A stretch of 64,000 bases of DNA from NCBI RefSeq assembly GCF_001039355.2, contig NW_019775406.1, positions 163,312-227,311 of the forward strand, written 5' to 3'. Positions 48,901-61,779 of this stretch are shown here, piece after piece (the first letter of the stretch is position 1; every line of letters starts with the position of its first letter). Origin of the DNA: Lingula anatina. Taxonomy: Eukaryota > Brachiopoda > Lingulata > Lingulida > Lingulidae. The translations under genes were made by a program, and so were the position numbers. The notes under the pieces are model-generated. The model was given only the letters and a program-made list of their open reading frames with translations. It was not told the DNA's origin and did no database searches.

Positions 48901-51900
48901 TCAGGGGTGACCCGATTAAGATGAACAGATTCGTGAATGGAGGAATCCCAAGATGCAATGGCACCAACCTGTAATTACAATGACAATAGAGGAAATCATA
49001 ATACCTTACCTTAATCGAGATCTATGTACTAGTTGCATATGCCAGTTACAATCCAACTTTTTTATAGAAATAAATGTGTTACCTGTTCACATTCATGCAT
49101 TCCCTATTTCAGTGTGCTACCATGGTTATTAAAGTGATGCTCAAATCTTTAAATTAAAATCAGGCAGAATAAAAAACAATTCTACTGTTACATTAATAAT
49201 GAGTTGAAAATACAAGATCAATAAAAAAATAAATAAATAAACCCTTCCGAAAAAGTCCTACAGGATCCTATAAGATTCTATAGGAGCCTATAGAAAATTG
49301 GCCCATTTTTCAATGAGCTCCTATTGGATATTACAGGATCCTAAAGGACTTTTTCATAAGGAATAAATAAATAAATAAACCATACATCCTTGTCCAGTGC
49401 TTTAAGTATTGGCAGTTCAAAGAACTTGGAGTCAAACTCCTTGGGTAGGATGGAGTTGACGCCAGCGGCGTGGATCCCCTGCTCTGGCATGGTCATGTCC
49501 TCAGCTACAGTGGGGGAAATAGAAATAAATAGAATATTAAAATAAAATACATATGGACAAATACTCTAGCTTAGTTATATGTCCATTACAAGAGTGGTTC
49601 AAATACTGGAGACTAGAAACTCCAAATCCATGGGTTATAGATTGTAATTTTCTCTGTTTTAGATAGGGTTCAATGGATTTAGGATTAGTGTTAAAATTTT
49701 CAAGAAAAATTAATTTTGGTCTGATACATAAACCTCTCACATGAATGGTATACCTGAACATATGTGAACATCTTTAGGACAAAACTCACCATTCAGGTCC
49801 AGAAATATCACAGGTATATGGTTCTCCATGCCCCAAGGTGGGGTCCTAGAAAAACAAGAAGGGAGAACAGAATGAGGAGATATATATTTTTTTCCTTTAA
49901 CCACAAGTTGCATAGCTCAACCTACCCTGGACTAATTCAAGCTTATCATGTAATTCATAAGTGCCCACCTCCTCTTCAACCCTAAACAGTTATTATGACC
50001 CATCCAGCAGAAACCCTTAAATGACAGTGTCAAGTTTTAAATTAAAGCAAGCAGTATCCTACCCTCTTTTCCCTCATCCCTCTCTGCTCCATTCTGTGCC
50101 TGTCCCCTACCCAATCCCTCTCCCCCATAATTTATAGCCCTTCTCTCACCAGTTCAGAGGAGCCCTTCAGGGACTAATACTCTCCCCCCAACCCCCCCCC
50201 CAACTCACCCCCACCCCCACCCCCACCCACAACAGTGCGCGCTATAGAAATGAAGAANCAGTTCCCCTCTCCTCTGTCAGAGCCTGCCACTGGTTTAACA
50301 GGTTCTGCTCTCTCTCATTATCTGCATCACTTTTATCTGCAGTATAAAATGGGTAATTCTGAGTGAAGAATAAAATACATTTAAACCTATTGTGCATTGG
50401 GTAAAACTTTAAAGGTAAAACTTTTTAGTTGAAAATAAAAATTTGATAATTTGCTATAAAATTAAACTATACACATTAAACATAAAAAAAACATCAATGT
50501 TGGATCTTGAAATTGTTTACCATGACCCCAAGAGACTCAGGTCGTCAACCTGGGTGCTTCAAAATTAAAGATGGACTCACCTTCCTTTCCAACCAACTTC
50601 TTAATCTGCTCGTCCAGGTACTCTCTCCGCCTGTCCAGAAGTTGCGTCCACTTCTCTCGCAGCACTTTCAGGTCCTCCTCCTGGTAACTGTCCAGTCCCT
50701 TCTGGAGCTTGGACCTGGCGGTCACTCCGCCCATAGAGATCATAGTGACCGCCTCACAGATGATTGGCAAGGTGCCAGAGTCCGGGACAGGGCGTACTTT
50801 GACTAAGACTCGCCGCGATTGACCCTAAGATGGAGAATTGAAAAAATATTAATATTTCAGGTCAGTTTGTATTGTTTTTATGAAATATTTAGAAAAACAT
50901 GTTAAAATACAAACTGTATGTTAACCTGAAACTCGCAAATTATTATTATTATTTACAATGAACCTAAGGAAGTCCCTCTCTCCCCCACCTGCCTAAATCT
51001 GCGTTCTACTCCAAAGACTCCACAAAAATTGACCTAGGTTCGAGGTCATTTCTCATGTTGGGTCAACTTGAGCAGGGAGGGGATAGGGGTACTAAAAAGG
51101 TCCAATTTTTCAGAAAAAAAATGGGTACCTATGGCCTGATATATGTGATATTAGACCCCCAGGCTCATTTCTCTGACCAGTCTCAGCCTGAACATCCCCT
51201 GCCCCCCCTCTACCCCAGAGATCCCTTCCACTCACTTGCCTTAGTAAAGTTAGTTGGAACACCCTTCCAGTGAGCACCCCCCTCCTCCCATACACATCCC
51301 CTCCACACACCCCTGTATTCTACCCCAGATACTCTATAATCTTACCTGTCTCAGTTGGAACACCCCTCCAGTCAGCACCTCAGGTTTTGGCATCACCTCT
51401 ACTGGCGTGTATGATCCCTCCTCGTTCAGCTCGTGAATCTCCACCCACATCTCCAGCTTACGAACCAGCTCCACCCACCTGGGAGATAAACGGGGATTGT
51501 TCTGAAAATCTTTGCCTTTATTGGTTTCTTTCTGGTTCATGTACTGGATTTATTTTGTATATTTTCCTATTTTTATGCTCTTTTTTATCTTAATTCTTTT
51601 CTTCATTATTTCAATTACTTTCTTAATTTTTGTCTCCTCTGGTTTATATATCAAAGTTATTTTTCATTTTTACTTTTCACTTTTTTCCTTTTAATTGAAT
51701 AAATAATCAAGACTTTTTTTTAATGTTTATGAATTCCATTTCATAAACAGCACCCTCCTTTAAGAAAATTCCCATTAAAATTTCATTTCCTAAACTGAAC
51801 CCTCCCTTCTTAATAAAAAATTCCCAATCAAAATTTCACCAAGTCCACATGATCTCACCTGTCTGCTAGTGACCTGTACTTGGCTTGGACACTGTCCAGT

Positions 51901-54900
51901 GTATGAGATGGACCTAGGAACCCAGTGCTCCTGTGGCCCCACACCTCGATGGACAGCGCCCCCTCAGATGCATGCTCTATAAACTCATCTGATACGTTTA
52001 CTTTAAATTCCTATGATAAAAAAAAGAGAAAAGTAGGTAAACTAGAAAGCAATCCAGACCCCAGACCTTAATATTATTTTTAAAATATAAGAGATCTGAT
52101 TCAGTTGAAATTGTGATCACTTCTTAATCTTTAATACGTTGAATGCAATAAAAGGTAACAACAATTATCCAAATTCACTTTGTATATATTTATATCCTTT
52201 TAGACATTAAAAATAGTTTCTTACTACAATTTCACCAAAGATGTGCTCATATCTACAATAAAATCAAACGTGACACTTCACTTCAAATTTTCAAGTTATC
52301 AAATTTCTCAACCTCAGACTAAAACATACATAAAGCAGAAAAAGTAGCGATTCTGCAATACTAAATTTTATTCAGCATCTTTCTATCTACTCACTCTAAC
52401 ATGGTCAAACTTGACCGTTATTCCAGAGGACTTCTTGTTAGAGTTGTCCTCCTGGTCCACAATGGGGGCTACAACTATGGGTTCAGGGTGTCCCCAAAAG
52501 TTGTACTGGCAGAAGACAAAGTGGGAGAGATGAGGGGGGATGCCCCTCGCATCATGAATATAAACCTGAAATAAATAAATAAAATAAAGTTATGAAATAA
52601 AGTTATGAAGATTACAAGACTATAGACTATAGACAACTATCCCGATAGAAGATTATAACTCGGATAAAACATGCAAATGTTCTATTGCTGTATTTTTGAA
52701 TTTGTAATATTTGTATGGAGTTGCCAACATGACAGTACTCAAAATGTGTAGATCTATTGTCTAACGTCTATTTACAATAAAAGTACACCTGAAAACAAGG
52801 ACAGTCCGACCTAAATAACACACAGAATATGGGTGAAGAATTGGCAAGTCTGTCTACATATATATATGCGATCTATCGGTGGTCAGCAGAAGTCATGGTG
52901 AAGAGGACCCATCATAAGTCCAGATAAAGAATAGCATTAAAATTGAAATTTCACTAAATTATCACAGAGAATTGCAGACCAATAAAAGCCTAAATTTCAG
53001 AAAATTTTCCTTTGTTCATTGCCTCCATTTACCTTACAAACCATAGGAGCTCCCAGCTCCATACGTAACACATGATCGTCCTCATCATCCTCCGTTCTGT
53101 TACTCTCGTTGCTGCTCTCTGAGCTGGCGTCAGTGTGACGATTTGCTATAGCACCAGATAATCTAGAGATTTCTACATGAAGTCGACCAGCAACCTGGAA
53201 GAATATTTAGACCAATAAAAAATCAAAACTTTTATTGTTCAAATCAGATGAAAGTAAATGAACCAAATATATCAATATAAATGATGAAAACTTTTCATCA
53301 ATAATAAATTCAGTAAATTTTTTACAAAATCTCTATTTTGATAAGTCAATCTCAATGGCTTTACCCAAAATTTTCAAATTACAAAATGATTGCTATTTGC
53401 AAAGTCTCAATTTGTGTTGTACAATTTACAATAAATAAATAAATAAAATATAACTCACCTCTCCTTGCTGGCTTATTATGGGGACCTGATAGTCCAGCTT
53501 GACGTCATAAAACAAACACTCCAGGAAGACATTAGCCACTCCAATCAGATTGTGGTTTTCTTGGGACTCGTAGAAAGGATCGCCTCTTGGAACAGGGCCA
53601 TCCTCCTGCAGAAAATACAACAAAATTAATGGATTAATAAATAAACATAAATACATGAACGCTAGAAATTTTTTTAGGAATGAGAGACAGTGTGAAACAG
53701 TCTTTTTTATGGCAGAACTAGGTAATGTAATGTTCAAAAATAACTAAAAGTTATAAAAGTTCTGAATAATAAATATCATTCTAACACTTCTGACCAAGTA
53801 AAGTTCATGTTAAGATTTCAAACATGAGCAAGACTGAGAATTTACATGAAACAAATATTTTAAAACCACCTTAAAATTCTCTTTAAAATTATCATTAAAA
53901 AATTTGGAAATTATATGTTTTTAAATATATATGCATATCTATTAAGTTGTTTAAGCTGCAACATCAACAGAGAGAGACTAAAATTTTGTTAGACACCACA
54001 TCCAGTCTAGGTGGAACAACAGGGGAATTAGACCACTTCCTATGGTTAGAAATTCTAATCACAAGATATACAGACAAAGGCCATTTTTAAATTAAGTCCG
54101 GATGACAGGAGCTGACTTGGTTATAATATTTAGACAACTATCCAGATACCTATACACAAGCAGACACAGCCATTAACATTACACACTTCAGATATAGATC
54201 CAGCAGATGTTTACAAGAACCAAAAAGCTTATGAAAGGTTAGGTCACAACATAAAGAATATATTATTATACTAGACACACATGTAGCAAATGAGGAACTA
54301 AAATCTCTACACAACCACTTAGTGCCTTTTAGATAGATACAGTGTAAGTATAATAGCTAGTATGTTAAGACTACATGTACATACATATATCACACAATGT
54401 TAAGGGCCAGACATAGCACTAAATATTTCTATTGCTTCCCAAAGAAAAAAACAAACATCAATAAACCATAAGCTACAATATACTGTATGTACTTCTTAGC
54501 ACTCTGGAAATAGCTGTCACTCAAAAGCTTAGAATTTAAAACAATTAAAAGCATGTTGTAAAAAAATATGAATGAAATGACATCCACATAATTGGCTGCA
54601 AAATTAATTTTTTGTGTGCTTGATTTTGAATTTTTGTTTCTGCAAAAAATTTTGCAATCACCAATTTTGTTAGTTATCCTTTGCCAACAAGATTTAACAT
54701 TAATTTATTACTTCCAAATCAAAATTTTCTAATAAACAATATGATCAAAGAAAAAATATCCAAACCAAAAAAGTTTTTAATCCCAGGGTGCTTTGAAAAG
54801 GAAAAATAAGTAAAAGCATTAAGCACACACACCAAACGTATAACTACCGGATCGCTGACAGAGAGCGGGAGATTTTTGGTGATCCTGTCCTCGTACAACT

Positions 54901-57900
54901 CCCTCATGTCGATCAGTTTGTTCTCCAGTTTCTCCATGCTCCAGATCTGATTAGCATTTCCCTTACGCTTCACCAAGATGGCAGGCTCGCAGACAAATGT
55001 TCCTTTCTGAAGTATTGGATAAAAATCATCTGAGGAGGCTCACAAACAAAATTTCCTTTCTGAATTTTATTAGATAAAATATCATTTGAGAAAGTAATGT
55101 TTGAACAATATCAAAAATTGCATAAAGATGTCTATGAAAAGGGTAAACTCAAAACAGAAATTAAGAAAGTTGATGAGAAGGAGGATGAATCTCAGATATC
55201 CTCCAAAACACTAAAATTTTGAACCCAGCAGTGTACGATTGATTACCTTTCTGTTTGGACTTAAATTTTGTGCTGGTATTTGTAGCGTGACATGGAATTC
55301 CGTTTTCTTGGACATTTCTTGGGCCAGTAAATTGGCCTCTCTGACCAAAGAGTTGGCCTTGACCACTTCTTCTTGGAGTTTGGTCAAACTCTGCTTAAAT
55401 AACTTCTCCCTGGTTGAGATAAAAAAAGCAAAATAATATATATATTGTTTTTAGAGACTTCTGTTATCAAATTAAGAGAGGACAAGAAATATTAATGATG
55501 TATTCTTTGTGATTAAGGCCACTGTGAATTTCAAGAAACCTTTACCCGGCCAATTTACATTTGGCTTTTTAAAAAGTCAACAATAATCTCAAAATTAATA
55601 TTGATATTTTATGGCTTCAAGACTGAAGCATCTTTAAGTCTAGTACCTTAAAGCAAACACAAACTGCAAAATCCTGAATAATATAAATTCTTTGGAAATA
55701 CTGAGGTTAATACTGAAATATCACCAAAAACAAGCAACAACTAATCAACACAAGGGTTTCACGTCTTTCCTCTGCCCATAAAAACCAATCAACACAAGGG
55801 TTTCATACCTTTCCTCTAACCACAACAGCCAATCAACACAAGAGTTTCATATCGTTCCTCTGCCCACAATAGCCAATCAACACAAGGGTTTCTTACCTTT
55901 CCTCAGCCCACTGTTGATATTTGGGATGTATTGTACTGGGCGTGACATTCTGTAGTGAGCCCCCTGGTGACAGGAATGGCTGCGATGGCGTCCCAGGTGA
56001 CATCAACTGATTGCGTAGCATCTGCATCTGCTCTTCGTACATTTGCCTTTGTTTCTCAAGGGCAGCTGAAATGCCATAAAATGCCTTTATTTAAATGTCA
56101 ATAAAAAGTTTTTTCTTACTTTTTTTAAGTCAGTCAGTTTTTTCATGTAACACGGATTGAGGTCTTTCACTTCACAACAGACATACATTTTTTGTTTGAT
56201 ATCTCCAAAACTGATAATTTTAGCATTTAATTTTTTTTTTCAAATATTCATTGTATTTCTGTCATGAACAATTTTTCTTCCACATCATAAGCCATTTTTG
56301 TAAGATCTCCTTACTTTAAAAGCAGCAAAATATCAAGAATCAAGTCAGTGTTCCAACTAAAAATTATTAAATTTTCAAAATGTTTTTAGCAGATATGTTC
56401 TATTAAACATCTCAACCAATTTTTATAAACTTCACACAACTGAAAAAACAGGGAAAGGTTGCCATTCAAGATATCGAGAAATAATAAAAATGCACATTCA
56501 ACACAAAACCTAAGAGCTATACATATCTGGGTGGCCTTCGTTCAGTTTGTATTGAGCTCAAAACAAAAAAATTCTAAAACAAATACAATAAAATGCACAA
56601 ATCAATACTGATCAGGATAAATGGCCTGAAATAGCTCAAGCCCACAAAAATAAGTCAAGGCCACAAAAAATAGGTCAAGGCCACAAACATCAAGTTTCAG
56701 GAAAAACTTGCTAAAATCATATATACTACAAGAATTACCAGTGATGCTTTGAATTGTCCTGGGTGATATAATGGGGGCGCCTGAAAGTGGGGCATAGACT
56801 CTACATGCTGTTGACAAATATATATATATATATATATGTGATCTATATAAAAATGCCTCCTAAACATACAAACAACATGGCATGCAACATTTAACTTTAT
56901 CACTTAAACTGTACGAGGAAAGTGCTTTGTTATGAAGCTCAGAAAAGTACCCAACATGTCACACTGACTAGAGAAAAATGAATGTAACTGCATGCAGTGA
57001 CATTTAATTACCATATTCTGGTCATCATGCATTAATTAACACATCAAAGTAAAATAACAAAAAAAAGTCACTAAGTGCATTTTCATGCTGTTACACCCTA
57101 TACTGTGTCAGTGAATTAAGGCACAGGGTGCATATTATGTGCACTTTTTCTTTTAAAAAATCTCTATTACCTTGCTTGTCCATCTCGTGCTGTTTTTCTA
57201 TGGCACTCATGGCATCCTTAATGGGATCATTGTTCAGTTCTTTCATCATCAGCTCCATTTGAGCAAAATCATAGTCGATGGTTTGGTCGTGTTCATTTTC
57301 TGACTCCTGTTCCTGTGACGGGCCTGGGAAATAAGAGATGTCATATAAGATATGGTCTGGTCATTTTAATTTTCTCACTCATGTTCCTGTGACGGGCCTG
57401 GAGGATTACAGATGTTATATAAAATAAATAACATTTCCAATTACAGAAAACATATATTCCATCATTAACTTCATCTGAGTAAGGTGATAATCCACAGTAT
57501 AAGGTTATATTCATTTTCTTACTCCTGTTTTGTGACATGCAAGCAACATGAAAAAAGTCAATCACATAGCGGTTTAGATCTTGTGGAAAACATCCAACAT
57601 AAGCTCTATCTGAGCTAAGTTATAATCTGTATGCATAACGTCAACTTAATTTTCTTACTTCTTGTGAGAACAAAAGAAGTCATTCACATTTTCCATCTTC
57701 TCTAGGCCATAATAGCAAGAAAGTTTATGGTTTTGCAAAACAAATAATTTCCACTGAAACTATCTTGCATTAATGACTGGTCAATATAAAATCTAATGGG
57801 AATACTGAGAAGTGAAATACTCTACAGGGAGTTGCTATCTTTCTATATACGAGCGGCCATCTTCTTTATAATTTTCATCTGGTCAATTATAGACAGTGGT

Positions 57901-60900
57901 CCCACTACTCCGATCCCAGCATCGCATTATTTTGTCATCCATGATACTTATGTCAGAAACATTGAGGGGAGCTTTTACAGAGCTGATCATCTTGCCAGTA
58001 AAAAGAGTTGTTTGGGAATTGTGGGTCAAAATCATAACCACAATTATTATGGTTCTAAAGCCATCTGGCCAATTCATACAGACAGTGGTTATACCATTCT
58101 TGTCATCTAGGGTACTATCGTACAGAAAATCGCAGAAAATTTACAGATCAAAATATAAAATTATCTCCAAATTATAAAGAGGTGTTTGAAGTTAATGAGT
58201 CAATACCAAAGCCATAATGAACCTAAAAACCTTCCTAAATGCTTTTATTGTGTTGAAAAGTCTCTGAACAGCCATCAGATTGTATCATTTATCAACTGGT
58301 AGACATCAATTGGCTTCTTAAATGTAACATTCATGATAGTGGAGAGATTTTCATGGCAAACAGCACAGTGAAGACGCTGCAAAATGTTCTGTGTTATAGA
58401 ACAATAATGACAATTTCAATATTACGGGAAATGTTATGTCATACCATTCTTATGTTCTATATATTTTATACAGCACAGGGAAACAGAAATACATTGGCAT
58501 ATTTCAAAGATCCTGGCAGAAATGTTCTGTATCATCTCTACAATCACTAATGGCCATTCCACAGAGTACCACAGTTTACTCTGGGTAATTCTGAGGAATA
58601 AAGTTCTCCCATGGGAGATAAATTCCTAGAATGGTCATTTTCAGTTGTGTTGCCAGCAGTAACCAAGGGTCAAGGTCAAGAAGATGAGATTTATGACTAA
58701 GATGGTTTTGTCTTCACAATTTATATAAATCGATGATTTACTCTAGTCACAGGTTTCAGTTTAAGAGCAAATAAAAGTATATCTTTTATTTTGTATAACC
58801 CTTTAGTTTGGGTTTAAGTCAGCTGTTCACATTAAATAATAATAATAATGTACTTACTGCTTGCTTGTTTTGGACAGTTGATCCTAAAGAAATGGTTATT
58901 TCCCCAAACGATACGATCTCCGTTTATCACTCTAGTCTTCTCCGTCACCACCGAGCCGTTTACGCAAGTTCTGAAACAAAAACAGGAGCGCACGTGAAAT
59001 AACAAAAGTATAAAGTTTGACATTTCATCATTTGCTGCATTTTCACTTGACGCCCGAAGATTTTCCTGACTTTCGAAAAGCTAAAAATATAACAAAAAGA
59101 ATCGATGACGGAATCACATTAGCCCATTCAATTACCCATTTTTACGGTGAAGGTGATATTCTAAGAGTTTTTTCCGGCTCTCTTTAATGGCCTTAGAATT
59201 GGAGCCTTGGTTTCTGTCATTATAAAATATAATGATTTGACATCAGTGGAAAACCAAAAAAAAAAAAAAATAAAAAAAAATTGCATCTCCCCCACCTCCA
59301 AAGTAATCAGTGACTGCTGTTCACACATTTTATTATAATAGTTAAAAATAAAAACAGAAAAAACAGCTTCTTATTAGGGCTGACAAAAATTAAATATCAA
59401 ATCTCTTTAATTTATAAAAAACAACCAGTAATGATGTCGTTAAGATAATTTCTGGTCTAATTTTTTCGGCCATATATGAAAACAATAAAATTAAAACAAA
59501 AATATCAAACTGAAAAAAAGGGGGAAAATATAGGCCTTTATTATAAGCAAACCAATCCCGAGTATTATTTCTATTTGTTAAATGAGATCATAAAAAAGGC
59601 CCTTAATTTTTCTCTGAGCTGGTCAATAACATCAAGATCAAATGTAACTATTTAGAATGTCTAATATTTTTTTGTTTCTTGTCCTTTGGCATTATGGGAT
59701 TTTGCGTTGCTGCACCACAACGCCTACGAGGTCAATCAATGGGTTGCAGAAACCAAAGGCCCAGGGCAGCAACATGATAGACCAATTTTCTGAATGTTCC
59801 TAGACGGGAAAAAATTATTGTTGACTTTCTGTCTGCTCTGGTGGCTAACAAAATCACCATCTATTTGTGATGTTCACTGGATAATATGCAGAGATGCTTT
59901 AGTTTTTAAACATGAAAGTACAAAGACATTTTCTAAGACTCAACGATGGCTACCTTGGTTTATTATGAAAGGTCACATTGACAGTACAGTTATTACTCAA
60001 TCTTTTCAATGGGGGATCATTGTGAATTTTACAGAGAATTTTACAGGATTTATTAAGTCATAATTTCATCAAATTAAAACATTCCTATTGATTTGTAGCA
60101 TCAAAATTAAAAAGCAGGCTACTCTATAGCTGTATTCTATGCAGTAAAAGCACCACAAATGCCATATATATATATCTGTGATTATAAAATTATGCACCTG
60201 AAAGTTTGATAATTTTTGCCCATTGAAAAGATTTACCATGGAAAAGACCAAGTATCAAAAATAAACTTGGCAAAAAAGGATGGATACAAACTTACTGATA
60301 CAGACACTGACAGGTCCAATAGCCATAACGCCACAGGGCTTTTAATCCCTTTAGCAAGCTCTCTTCTTACTGTATAGTTAATTAAGTGACAGTGTCTAGT
60401 TTAGGAAATTCTCTTAAGTAATAGCCAGCTGGCTATTAAGTTGTCAATCTCTCAAAATGTACCTATACAGAATATATTGCTTAAAGTATACCTTTCCACA
60501 TGAAAAAGGCCTTCCATTCTAAAAGTGAACATCATATGAGGGACTAGAAATCAATGTGTTAACCATATCTAAAAGGATGTTTTCTCATTTTTCCCTTGGA
60601 AATACATAAATTCTACAATGAATTAAATATCATGGCATTCCACATCTGTGCCCAGCCATTATGCTAGAAGTTTCTCCTGTAACAACAATTTACCCTGATG
60701 GAAAGACCAGAGGGAGATGCTGACATGTTCTCTGGATTGATTTAATCAAATGAACAAGTGTATTTAAGAAATTGTTAAGATCTCTTTAATGCAATATGTA
60801 CATAGGGAATATACATAGGGAAGACTTAAATATTGGTGATAATTGTTTTTCATGTCTGTGGAGTATGTACTGTATTTTGAAGTCCAAAGTTAAACTGTTG

Positions 60901-61142
60901 ACTGATGTACTACGAGTTAAATTCTAATTTTTCAATTTAATTTGAATTAAATTTTGTTCATTTTGCTTTAAACTAATCATTCAAATTTCTGAATTAGAAA
61001 ATAAAGCAATCTGATTCAAAGTTTTGCGTGTGGAGGCAAAGTCCAAAGACAGGAGTTGAAGAAACATGTTTGTAAAAACAACTCAAGAAGCACCCCTTGT
61101 GTCTTTCTAAACTTTCTGGTCCCAAATCGCACACATGAACAG

Positions 61143-61186
<44 letters not shown>

Positions 61187-61746
61187 TCTTATGCTGACCT
61201 AGGGAATTCAGAGAGATCAATTGGCAGCAAAGTTAAAATCAAAATATATTTATTGAAATAATTCAGAACTTGCTAAAACAAACAGCAGTAAAAACAGGAT
61301 ATAAAAAGCAAAATATTTCCGAATGTTATGACACGCCCTCTGAACTCTGGCACATATGTGCTGATATTGCTATCGACAACAAGAAATCTAATTCTATACT
61401 CATGTCTTTTTCTTTCCATAAAGATGATTTTTTTTCAGATAACCCCCCTCCTCCTCCTCCAAAAAAAAAAAAAAAAAAATCAGAGTGGAATGTTAGGGCA
61501 GAAACACATTTCATGGAAGGTGGAAAATGGAGATGTGTTTGGTTTTTACCGTTTTGTTTTGAGAAAGTGACATGGGATATTTAGAGAGTCATGAATATTC
61601 TTTGACTGGCATCTACATAAACATCAATGCAAAATTATCAAAACGTGCTGAAAGTTGTTAAAAACTTGTTCAAGGACAAGGTGATGTCAACATATATTTG
61701 CTTTTAAATTATCCAAATGTCAAACATCTTTGTAAACAAAATGACA

Positions 61747-61779
<33 letters not shown>

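Noticed and set aside
57796-58110. Plus-strand ORF of 104 codons inside KIF13
   Set aside because: No splice sites, no recognisable motif and low-complexity hydrophobic start. It lies in an intron whose flanking exons join in phase.
59794-60063. Plus-strand ORF of 89 codons in the FHA intron
   Set aside because: No homology recognised and no promoter or splice context. Probably chance.
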